A stretch of DNA of 5,242 nucleotides, from NCBI GenBank assembly GCA_027061865.1, contig JAMOVZ010000448.1:1-5242 (forward strand). Direction: 5' to 3'. Each line of letters starts with the position of its first letter. Position 1 is the first letter of the stretch. The position numbers and the translations under genes are program-made. Below, piece after piece: positions 1 through 5,242 of this stretch. The notes beneath the pieces were generated by a model that was given only the letters and a program-made list of their open reading frames with translations, had not been told where the DNA came from and searched no databases. The DNA comes from Desulfobacterales bacterium (lineage in GTDB: Bacteria; Desulfobacterota; DSM-4660; Desulfatiglandales; Desulfatiglandaceae).

Positions 1-1026
1 CACCCCGCCCTGAGGCGGCTGAACATGCCCAAGTGGAGGAGTGGCTGACTTCGTACCAGATGCGATCCTGCGGCCAAGGGCCATGATATCTGCTGCCACA
101 GCGCTCCCGGTGGGGCGCTTTCCGGCCCCCAGGCCGTAATAGAGGTTTGGCCCGACAAAGTCTCCCTCCAAATATATGGCGTTGAACACGTCGTTAACAT
201 TAGCCAGTATGTGGCCTGTGGGCACTAAGGCAGGGTGTACCCTGGCCTCCACCCGGCCATCCAGATCCCTGCAAACAGCAAGCAGCTTGATGCAATATCC
301 GAACTCCCTTGCAAACTGGATGTCTTCAGGGGTGACATGCTGGATCCCTTCTTTATAAATCTCTTTGAATGAAACGGCTCTTCCGTGAATCAGGGAAATC
401 AATATGGCCAGCTTGTGGGCGGCATCGGTCCCATCCACATCCAAGGTGGGTGGGTCTTCGGCATAGCCTTGGTCAACCGCTTCTCGCACCACCTGGGAAT
501 AAGGGAGCGCCTCCTTGGTCATTTTCGTAAGGATATAGTTGGAGGTCCCATTTAGAATGCCCATGAGGCTTTTTATATGGTTAGCACAAAGCCCTGAACG
601 AAGGGCTTGGAGTATGGGAATGCCTCCAGCCACACTGGCCTCAAAGCCTATCTCCACCCCGCATTCCCTGGCCTTGGCATATATCTCCTTGCCGTGTTCT
701 GCGAGCAGGGCCTTGTTCGCAGTAACCACGTGCTTTCCCAGCTCCATGGCCTCCAGGATGTAGTCCTTTGCCTGGGTAAGCCCCCCAATGAGTTCCACGA
801 CCACTTTAATCTCCGGGTCCAGCAGGACTTCCTTGGCCTGGGTGGTCATGATTTCTGGGGCTACAGGGACGCCTCTGTCGCTTTCAAGATCCAGGTCTGC
901 GATCCTTTTGACCCTCACCGGAACCCCGACTCTGGCCTCAATCAAACCGGCGTTTTTAGTGAGCACCTCATAGGTTCCAGCCCCCACTGTGCCAAACCCT
1001 ATGATCCCGACATTTATCTCTTGCAT
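1..1026 (-). CDS. hom: Homoserine dehydrogenase (N-terminal 342 codons; C-terminus beyond left edge)
   Basis: Catalyses NAD(P)H-dependent reduction of L-aspartate 4-semialdehyde to homoserine, the branch point toward threonine and methionine, in the cytoplasm. Seen in the sequence: an N-terminal Rossmann nucleotide-binding motif GFGTVG at residues 10-15, VVELIGG at 76-82, TANKALL at 102-108, ASVAGGIPI at 130-138, GILNGTSNYIL at 156-166, and GYAEDPPTLDVDGTDAAHK at 187-205. Lys105, Glu190, Asp196, Asp201 and Lys205 match, in order and spacing, the catalytic and substrate-binding residues known from the yeast enzyme. The frame is still open at base 1. Family members of about 430 residues carry a C-terminal ACT domain, which would lie outside the window, so feedback regulation cannot be judged here. 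The start is ATG at 1026, five bases after AGGAG. An ATG five bases upstream is out of frame and stops after five codons. It lies 11 bases downstream of the aminotransferase gene, so the two are probably one operon. Confidence 0.96.
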   Translation of the reverse strand, partial: MQEINVGIIGFGTVGAGTYEVLTKNAGLIEARVGVPVRVKRIADLDLESDRGVPVAPEIMTTQAKEVLLDPEIKVVVELIGGLTQAKDYILEAMELGKHVVTANKALLAEHGKEIYAKARECGVEIGFEASVAGGIPILQALRSGLCANHIKSLMGILNGTSNYILTKMTKEALPYSQVVREAVDQGYAEDPPTLDVDGTDAAHKLAILISLIHGRAVSFKEIYKEGIQHVTPEDIQFAREFGYCIKLLAVCRDLDGRVEARVHPALVPTGHILANVNDVFNAIYLEGDFVGPNLYYGLGAGKRPTGSAVAADIMALGRRIASGTKSATPPLGHVQPPQGGV

Positions 1027-1031
1027 CTCAT

Positions 1032-1036
1032 CTCCT
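1032..1036 (-). promoter_or_regulatory. Ribosome binding site of hom
   Basis: AGGAG on the minus strand, five bases before the ATG at 1026. It lies wholly within the 11-base gap after the alaC stop codon, so hom has its own strong initiation site and does not depend only on read-through coupling. It also separates the true start from the out-of-frame ATG at 1031. Confidence 0.75.
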
Positions 1037-1037
1037 G

Positions 1038-2213
1038 TTACATGATCTTCCTCATTCCCCTAATGGCCTGTTTGATGCGGTGTGGATTCTCCACCAGGGC
1101 GAAGCGCACATGGTCATCCCCATACTCGCCAAAACCAATGCCAGGGGAGACTGCCACCTTGGCCTTTTCAAGGAGCAGCTTGGAAAACTCTATGGAGCCC
1201 ATGTCCTTGTACTTGGGCGGAATCTTCGCCCACACGAACATGGTGGCCTTGGGCTTTTCCACCTTCCAGCCTATGCGGCTGAGGCCGTTGCAAAGGGCAT
1301 CCCGCCTTTGCCGATAGGTCTCCACAATCTCTTGCACACAGTCATATGGCCCATTTAAGGCGATTATGGATGCGATCTGTATGGGCTGGAACACACCGTA
1401 GTCCAGGTAGCTTTTTATCTTTGTAAGGGCGGCCACCATCTTTGAATTGCCAACGCAAAATCCCACACGCCAGCCAGGCATGGAATAACTCTTGGAAAGG
1501 CTGAATAATTCCACCCCAATGTCCTTAGCCCCCGGCACCTGCAGAAAGCTCGGCGGCTTGTAGCCGTCAAAGGCAAGGTCGGCATAGGCAAAGTCATGGA
1601 CTACCATCATGTTGTTCTCTTTACAAAAGGCCACAATCTTCTCAAAAAAGGCCAGATCAACAATATTGGTGGTTGGGTTGTGAGGGTAGGAGATTATGAG
1701 CATCTTGGGGTTAGGCCAAGTCTGTTTGGTTGCTGTGAGCAGGTCTTCAAAGAAATCCCTGTCAGGGGCAATCGGTATGGTCCTCAAGTCACCACCTGCA
1801 ATTACCACTGAGTAGAGGTGAATGGGATAGGTGGGATTCGGGACAAACACCACGTCCCCGGGGCTGATTGTGGCAAGCACCAAGTGGGAGAGGCCCTCCT
1901 TTGCCCCTATGGTGACCACGGCCTCCTCTTCTGGATCAAGGAACACGTCATAGCGCCTGCGGTACCAATCGCAGATTGCCTGCCTTAACTTTGTAATCCC
2001 CCTAGAGGCGGAATACCTGTGATTGTGACCTTTCTGGGCGGCCTCGATGAGTTTGTCAACTATGTGCTTGGGTGTGGGAATGTCTGGGTTGCCCATTCCA
2101 AGGTCAATGATATCCTCGCCAGCCCTCCTCATGGTCATCTTGAGGTTGTTGACGATTGAAAAAAGATATGGAGGCAGACGCGTCATCCTTCTAAATTCTT
2201 GTTCCATGCCCAT
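1038..2213 (-). CDS. alaC: AlaC-like class I/II pyridoxal-phosphate aminotransferase
   Basis: A cytoplasmic fold-type I PLP aminotransferase of 391 residues. It resembles E. coli AlaC (YfdZ, glutamate-pyruvate aminotransferase, about 412 residues) along its whole length as I recall that protein: RLPPYLF near residue 13, EDIIDLGMGNPD at 33-44, YSASRGI at 67-73, VTIGAKEGLSHL at 100-111, VPNPTYPIH at 124-132, and VSPGIGFGEYGDDHVRFAL at 355-373. The Schiff-base lysine is Lys241 in SLSKSYSMPGWRVGF. Other expected PLP- and substrate-binding residues are Asn179 in YPHNPTT, Asp207 and Tyr210 in VHDFAYADL, Arg249, and the carboxylate-binding Arg370. The ATG at 2213 and a second in-frame ATG at 2207 share one AGGAG. 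Spacing is three bases to the first and nine to the second, so 2207 (MEQEF...) may be the true start. The next gene, hom, follows after 11 bases, linking it to aspartate-family amino-acid metabolism. The exact substrate pair (alanine, aspartate or other) cannot be fixed from sequence. Confidence 0.93.
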   Translation of the reverse strand: MGMEQEFRRMTRLPPYLFSIVNNLKMTMRRAGEDIIDLGMGNPDIPTPKHIVDKLIEAAQKGHNHRYSASRGITKLRQAICDWYRRRYDVFLDPEEEAVVTIGAKEGLSHLVLATISPGDVVFVPNPTYPIHLYSVVIAGGDLRTIPIAPDRDFFEDLLTATKQTWPNPKMLIISYPHNPTTNIVDLAFFEKIVAFCKENNMMVVHDFAYADLAFDGYKPPSFLQVPGAKDIGVELFSLSKSYSMPGWRVGFCVGNSKMVAALTKIKSYLDYGVFQPIQIASIIALNGPYDCVQEIVETYRQRRDALCNGLSRIGWKVEKPKATMFVWAKIPPKYKDMGSIEFSKLLLEKAKVAVSPGIGFGEYGDDHVRFALVENPHRIKQAIRGMRKIM

Positions 2214-2216
2214 CCT

Positions 2217-2221
2217 CTCCT
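2217..2221 (-). promoter_or_regulatory. Ribosome binding site of alaC (start-deciding)
   Basis: AGGAG on the minus strand at the end of a purine-rich run (about 2214-2248). It is three bases from the ATG at 2213 and nine bases from the in-frame ATG at 2207. Usual spacing favours 2207, which also gives an N-terminus closer to the family style. An out-of-frame ATG at 2229 opens a 12-codon reading frame across the start and is probably not used. Confidence 0.55.
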
Positions 2222-2271
2222 TTCTTCATGCCTTTCCCTTTTCCCCATTTATTCTTCCTGCCTGAATCGGC

Positions 2272-2307
2272 CTCGCCCAACCACAAGCAAAACCCCTGTG
2301 GCCCGAG
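2272..2307 (-). other. Bulged hairpin in the alaC-hom leader
   Basis: On the minus strand CTCG-GGCCACA pairs with TGTGGTT-GGG-CGAG around an 11-base loop. This gives nine Watson-Crick pairs, two G-U pairs and a three-base bulge. An alternative pairing of TCGGGCC with the downstream GGCCGA would compete with it. No U-run follows, so it is not a classical intrinsic terminator, and it matches no riboswitch I recognise. A leader regulatory role is inference only. Confidence 0.3.
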
Positions 2308-2350
2308 CTTACCTTCTGACAGCGCAAAACTTGAAAGGCCTAAATTTTTA

Positions 2351-2379
2351 TTAATAACATAAAGAGGTTCTTATATCAA
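2351..2379 (-). promoter_or_regulatory. Predicted sigma70-type promoter for alaC-hom
   Basis: On the minus strand TTGATA (2379-2374, five of six matches to consensus) is separated by 17 bases from TATTAA (2356-2351, four of six), in an AT-rich patch just after the recG stop codon. Transcription would start near 2344, giving a leader of about 130 bases before alaC. It implies that alaC-hom is expressed independently of recG, although read-through from recG is also possible because no terminator is evident in the gap. Confidence 0.45.
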
Positions 2380-2397
2380 AGCCAGAGCCGACTAAGG

Positions 2398-4455
2398 TCA
2401 CACCCCTTTAGAATAACTGCGCAATATCTTCTGTATTTCCTCTTTTGCCGCCTCGACTAAGTCCATGTTTTCCATTAATACCCTTAAGTCCATTTCGCCA
2501 CGGCCTGCCTGCTTCAGCCCCGTAAGCTCCCCCAGCCCACGGAGTTTCAAGTCCTGTTCCGCGATCTGGAATCCATCCTGGCATTTGGAAAAGTTCCTTA
2601 GTCTCTCCATTGCCGCCTCTCCAATGGAGTCCCTCACAACCAGGACACAGGTGCCCTCCCGGCCGGCCCGGCCCACCCGGCCACGAAGTTGGTGAAGTTG
2701 GGCAAGCCCGAATCTTTCGGGATGCTCTATGACTATGAGGGAGGCCCCTGGGGCATGCACCCCCACCTCCACCACTGTGGTGGCAACCAACAGATCCATG
2801 CCCCCTTGCCTGAAGCCATCCATGACTCGATTCTTTTCTTTATCAGGGAGGCCCCCATGGACAAAGCCGATTCTGTAGGGGGGTGAATAGATCCTTATAA
2901 GGGCTTCATACATGTTTGCAGCATCCTTCAACTCCAGCCCCTCATGCTCCTGGATCACGGGACAGACCACGATCACCTGTCCGCCTCGCTCCATGGTGGC
3001 CTTTACCATTTCGTAGATGACACGCTTTTCCCTTTCATGGACAATTATGGTCCTGACTTTTTTCCTGTTTGCAGGCATTGTCTTTATCATTGACATGTCC
3101 ATATCCGCATAGATGGTCATGGCAAGGGTGCGGGGGATGGGAGTGGCTGTCATAACAAGCACATGGGGATTTTGCCCTTTCTTTTCAAGGGCCCTACGTT
3201 GCCTGACACCAAAGCGCTGCTGCTCGTCAATGATCACCAATCTGAGATCATGAAATTTGACCCTGTCTTGAATCAAGGCATGGGTGCCAATGACGACATT
3301 TGCCTTGCCGCTTCGAACCATCTCCTCAGGCCCGCCTCCCCTCCGGCGCCCGGTGTCCTCTCCGGTTATAAGCACGGGCTTAAGCCCAAGGGCGGCGCCC
3401 ATTTCCAGAAAATACCTGTAGTGCTGCTTTGACAGGACCTGAGTGGGAGCCATCAGGGCCGCTTGGCCGCCATTGACTGCGCAAATGTAGGCTGAAGCCA
3501 GGGCCACCACGGTCTTTCCACACCCCACATCACCTTGAACCAGCCTGTTCATGACCTTCCCTGAACCCATATCCTTTGCTATTTGCAAAATTGCTCTCCT
3601 CTGATCCCCGGTCAGTTCAAAAGGCAATGCCACCTCAAATTCCTCAATACCCCGTCTGGGAATCCTTAATGGGGCTGCCGGAAGATTCTCTCTTTCCGCC
3701 TTATTTGTTAACACAGATGCCATCAGCTCGAAGATAAGCCCAAAGGTCAAACGGCGCTGGCAAGGAGCCCTTCCGCTGTTTAGCTCTTCCAAATCAAAAT
3801 GGGAGGGGGGAAAATGAAGCGCGGACAAAGCATCTTTCAGGATGGGGAGCTCCAATTGGCCCAAAACATCCAGGGGCAATATCTCCTCAATATCATCCCC
3901 CACCTTCTCCCATGCCTCTTTGATCAAGGACCTTATTGTGCCCTGACCAACGGCTTCCACAAAAGGATAGACCGGCACCACCCCTTCCGGCCTTGGGCTA
4001 TCTCCCTTTTCCACCGCCGTGATCTCTGGGTGGGCCATCTGCAGCCTCCCACCCCTCGCCCTTACCTTTCCGTAGGCCACGACCGTTGACCCTGGCCTGC
4101 AAACGCCAAACAGGTAGGCCCTTCTGTAGTTGAACCACGCCAGCTCCAAGCTGCCCGAAGAATCCAGGAGCAGGGCCCGAAACATGCGGCGCCTTGAGCG
4201 GGGAAGGTGCTTTTCTTCAGCCTTGACAATCTTTCCCTTAACAAGGACCGCCCTGCCTTCCTTTGAGGAGCATATAGGGGTGAAGTTCCTTTTGTCTTGA
4301 TATCTTATGGGGAAGAAAAACAAGAGATCGGCAATGCTATGTACACCCCTTTTAAAAAACTCCTCAGCCTTCTTTGGGCCTATCCCTTTAAGCGAGGTTA
4401 GGGGCAGGTTAAACCTCTCATTCTCTTTTAGTGGATTGTAGGGAAACCTAATCAT
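2398..4455 (-). CDS. recG: ATP-dependent DNA helicase RecG
   Basis: A superfamily 2 double-stranded DNA translocase that binds and regresses stalled replication forks and remodels branched recombination intermediates. It has 685 residues, close to the 693 of E. coli RecG. Domains in order: an N-terminal helix-hairpin-helix-like stretch (SLKGIGPKKAEEF, 21-33); the OB-fold wedge (about 66-150, with HPEI at 142-145); helicase lobe 1 with Walker A GDVGCGKT (308-315), MAPTQVL (335-341), GTHALIQ (390-396), Walker B DEQQRFGV (410-417) and TATPIPRTLAM (436-446); lobe 2 with LVATTVVEVGV (556-566) and the arginine-finger motif QLHQLRGRVGR (586-596); and the RecG-specific TRG region (GFQIAEQDLKLRG, 628-640). 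Several usually conserved positions differ: DEQQ for DEQH, His567 where Asp is usual, and RGLGE for RGPGE. The frame is intact with all nucleotide-binding motifs, so it is probably active. The ATG at 4455 follows an in-frame stop nine bases upstream; its Shine-Dalgarno (GAGAG) is weak. Confidence 0.97.
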   Translation of the reverse strand: MIRFPYNPLKENERFNLPLTSLKGIGPKKAEEFFKRGVHSIADLLFFFPIRYQDKRNFTPICSSKEGRAVLVKGKIVKAEEKHLPRSRRRMFRALLLDSSGSLELAWFNYRRAYLFGVCRPGSTVVAYGKVRARGGRLQMAHPEITAVEKGDSPRPEGVVPVYPFVEAVGQGTIRSLIKEAWEKVGDDIEEILPLDVLGQLELPILKDALSALHFPPSHFDLEELNSGRAPCQRRLTFGLIFELMASVLTNKAERENLPAAPLRIPRRGIEEFEVALPFELTGDQRRAILQIAKDMGSGKVMNRLVQGDVGCGKTVVALASAYICAVNGGQAALMAPTQVLSKQHYRYFLEMGAALGLKPVLITGEDTGRRRGGGPEEMVRSGKANVVIGTHALIQDRVKFHDLRLVIIDEQQRFGVRQRRALEKKGQNPHVLVMTATPIPRTLAMTIYADMDMSMIKTMPANRKKVRTIIVHEREKRVIYEMVKATMERGGQVIVVCPVIQEHEGLELKDAANMYEALIRIYSPPYRIGFVHGGLPDKEKNRVMDGFRQGGMDLLVATTVVEVGVHAPGASLIVIEHPERFGLAQLHQLRGRVGRAGREGTCVLVVRDSIGEAAMERLRNFSKCQDGFQIAEQDLKLRGLGELTGLKQAGRGEMDLRVLMENMDLVEAAKEEIQKILRSYSKGV

Positions 4456-4495
4456 TTGCTCTCATTTTAAATATCACGAATTATTGAGCACTATG

Positions 4496-4524
4496 GTAAT
4501 ACTTCATCCCTCCCATTTGAGCAA
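4496..4524 (-). promoter_or_regulatory. Weak candidate promoter for recG
   Basis: On the minus strand TTGCTC (4524-4519) and TATTAC (4501-4496) are 17 bases apart, which would place transcription start near 4489, about 33 bases before the recG ATG. Only three of six and four of six consensus positions match. Spacing and position are plausible but the motif alone is not decisive. Confidence 0.22.
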
Positions 4525-4699
4525 CAACACGCTTGCTTACCCATTTCCGGTAAAACCATAAACGGGTAATTAGTTCTGTAACACTTTAATTTTACGGACT
4601 ATTTGTCCTTACCCAACTGGATTTTTGCATTTCATTACATAAAGGCGGTTTGAGGCAAAATGGGGAATATGGACAATTCATGAGCAAGCTGGAAAAGAT

Positions 4700-4729
4700 T
4701 TGACAATGAAAATTGGCCATAGCTATAGT
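4700..4729 (+). promoter_or_regulatory. Predicted strong sigma70-type promoter for purM
   Basis: A perfect TTGACA (4700-4705) is followed after 18 bases by TATAGT (4724-4729, five of six). Transcription is expected near 4736, giving a leader of about 39 bases to the purM ATG at 4775. The spacer contains an in-frame ATG (4706) that would therefore not be in the transcript. Confidence 0.6.
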
Positions 4730-4732
4730 GAA

Positions 4733-4750
4733 GTAGCGGTAAGTGTAGCG
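4733..4750 (+). repeat. Short direct repeat GTAGCG at the purM transcription start
   Basis: GTAGCG occurs at 4733-4738 and again at 4745-4750, twelve bases apart, covering the predicted transcription start of purM. The position would suit an operator, but two hexamers can arise by chance and no known purine-regulator site (such as an E. coli PurR box) is visible. Confidence 0.25.
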
Positions 4751-4761
4751 AGTGACAGCAA

Positions 4762-4767
4762 AGGTGG
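4762..4767 (+). promoter_or_regulatory. Ribosome binding site of purM
   Basis: AGGTGG, five of six matches to AGGAGG, lies seven bases before the ATG at 4775. It supports that start over the in-frame ATG at 4706, which has only a weak purine-rich stretch upstream. Confidence 0.7.
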
Positions 4768-4774
4768 AATAAAA

Positions 4775-5242
4775 ATGGCTGATCCCAAGCAAAGAGACAG
4801 ATATGCAGAGGCTGGCGTTGACATTGATGCGGGCAACAAGCTCGTAGATCTTATCAAACCCGTAGTGGCCAAGACCCACCGAAGTGGTGTTATGAGCGAT
4901 ATCGGGGGTTTTGCAGGGCTGTTCTCCTTAAATCTTGAACACATTAAAAGCCCCGTCCTAGTAAGCTCTACCGATGGAGTAGGGACCAAGCTCAAGGTCG
5001 CCTTCATGATGGACAAGCACGACACAGTGGGAATAGATCTGGTGGCCATGTGTGTTAACGATATCATGGTGCAAGGTGCCACCCCCTTATTTTTCCTGGA
5101 TTACATATCCATGGGCCGTCTTGACACCCGGAGGGCATGCCAGATTGTTAAAGGCATTGCTGCAGGCTGCCTTGAGGCCAAGTGTGCCCTTTTGGGTGGC
5201 GAGACTGCTGAGATGCCGGGCTTTTACGCAGAGGGAGAATAC
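4775..5242 (+). CDS. purM: Phosphoribosylformylglycinamidine cyclo-ligase, AIR synthetase (N-terminal 156 codons; C-terminus beyond right edge)
   Basis: Closes formylglycinamidine ribonucleotide (FGAM) to aminoimidazole ribonucleotide (AIR) using ATP, the fifth step of de novo purine biosynthesis, in the cytoplasm. The visible part is the N-terminal, ATP-binding half of a protein usually about 345 residues long. It contains YAEAGVDIDAGNKLV (10-24), GGFAGLF (44-50), the signature STDGVGTKLK (65-74), HDTVGIDLVAMCVNDI (82-97), VQGATPLFFLDY (99-110) and LLGGETAEMPGFY (139-151). All are typical of PurM and close to the E. coli protein. The reading frame is open to the last base. The start at 4775 is chosen because AGGTGG lies seven bases upstream, the family N-terminus aligns there, and the predicted promoter overlaps the only longer in-frame start (ATG at 4706). 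It is transcribed divergently from recG. A downstream purN, a common partner, might follow but is not visible. Confidence 0.96.
   Translation, partial: MADPKQRDRYAEAGVDIDAGNKLVDLIKPVVAKTHRSGVMSDIGGFAGLFSLNLEHIKSPVLVSSTDGVGTKLKVAFMMDKHDTVGIDLVAMCVNDIMVQGATPLFFLDYISMGRLDTRRACQIVKGIAAGCLEAKCALLGGETAEMPGFYAEGEY

Larger units (their letters stand above)
4456..4774. other. Divergent recG-purM intergenic region
   Basis: These 319 bases separate the divergently transcribed recG and purM and are richer in AT than the genes. They hold the purM promoter at the right end, a weak recG promoter candidate at the left, an inverted pair TTACCC (4537-4542) / GGGTAA (4564-4569), a second direct copy of CTTACCC (4536-4542 and 4608-4614), and a small GGAC-TATTT-GTCC hairpin (4596-4608). 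I see no tRNA, small protein gene or terminator in it. Confidence 0.6.

Noticed and set aside
607..1317. A 236-codon open frame on the plus strand, opposite hom and the end of alaC
   Set aside because: Over hom it reads in register with the hom codons, so it stays open simply because hom rarely uses TTA, CTA or TCA there. It shows no recognisable protein motifs, and the opposite strand encodes two clear conserved enzymes.
2272..2307. Intrinsic terminator after recG
   Set aside because: A hairpin is present but no U-run follows on the minus strand, and it lies downstream of the predicted alaC promoter, so it cannot be called a recG terminator.
2351..2365. Tiny ATG-initiated frame (MLLIKI) after recG as a leader peptide
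   Set aside because: It overlaps the predicted -10 element, has only six codons, lacks a ribosome binding site and is not rich in a regulatory amino acid such as threonine.
3799..4089. A 96-codon plus-strand open frame inside recG
   Set aside because: It is antisense to the conserved RecG N-terminal region and has no convincing ribosome binding site or motif, so it is a shadow frame.
4592..5082. Two overlapping minus-strand open frames (4592-4879 and 4723-5082) at the purM end
   Set aside because: Both lie antisense to the well-supported purM coding region and its promoter. Their translations show no family motif.
1..5242. Mobile element, CRISPR array, toxin-antitoxin or defence system
   Set aside because: There are no transposase, integrase or Cas motifs, no spaced repeats and no terminal inverted repeats. 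The coding space is filled by four conserved housekeeping genes.

Overview
This window is ordinary chromosomal housekeeping DNA from a bacterium. It carries parts or all of four protein-coding genes and no sign of a mobile element, CRISPR array, RNA gene or defence system. The proteins are typical Gram-negative, E. coli-like family members: an AlaC-type aminotransferase, a RecG helicase, an ACT-class homoserine dehydrogenase and PurM. Intermediate GC content, clear Shine-Dalgarno sequences and a recG / alaC / hom run suggest an anaerobic delta-proteobacterial (Desulfobacterota-like) genome. That placement is inference from protein style and gene order, not proven by the sequence.

Layout, left to right. 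(1) 1-1026, minus strand: homoserine dehydrogenase (hom). The first 342 codons are present and the C-terminal end lies beyond the left edge. (2) 1038-2213, minus: a complete AlaC-like PLP-dependent aminotransferase, only 11 bases upstream of hom, so the two are almost certainly co-transcribed. (3) 2214-2397: a 184-base gap holding a good sigma70-like promoter for the alaC-hom pair, a long leader with a bulged hairpin, and a purine-rich ribosome-binding region. (4) 2398-4455, minus: complete recG. (5) 4456-4774: a 319-base divergent intergenic region between recG and purM. It contains a near-consensus purM promoter, a weak candidate recG promoter and short repeated motifs. (6) 4775-5242, plus: the first 156 codons of purM, which runs off the right edge.

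Functionally, alaC and hom form an amino-acid biosynthesis unit. Hom reduces aspartate semialdehyde to homoserine at the entry to threonine and methionine synthesis, and the aminotransferase works on pyruvate, glutamate and related substrates. RecG remodels stalled replication forks. PurM performs the fifth step of de novo purine synthesis. RecG and PurM have no obvious functional link to the other two genes.

I found no undescribed system. The points most worth a second look are a set of substitutions at usually conserved RecG motif positions, a start-codon ambiguity in purM that its promoter resolves, and possible leader or operator structures in the two intergenic regions.
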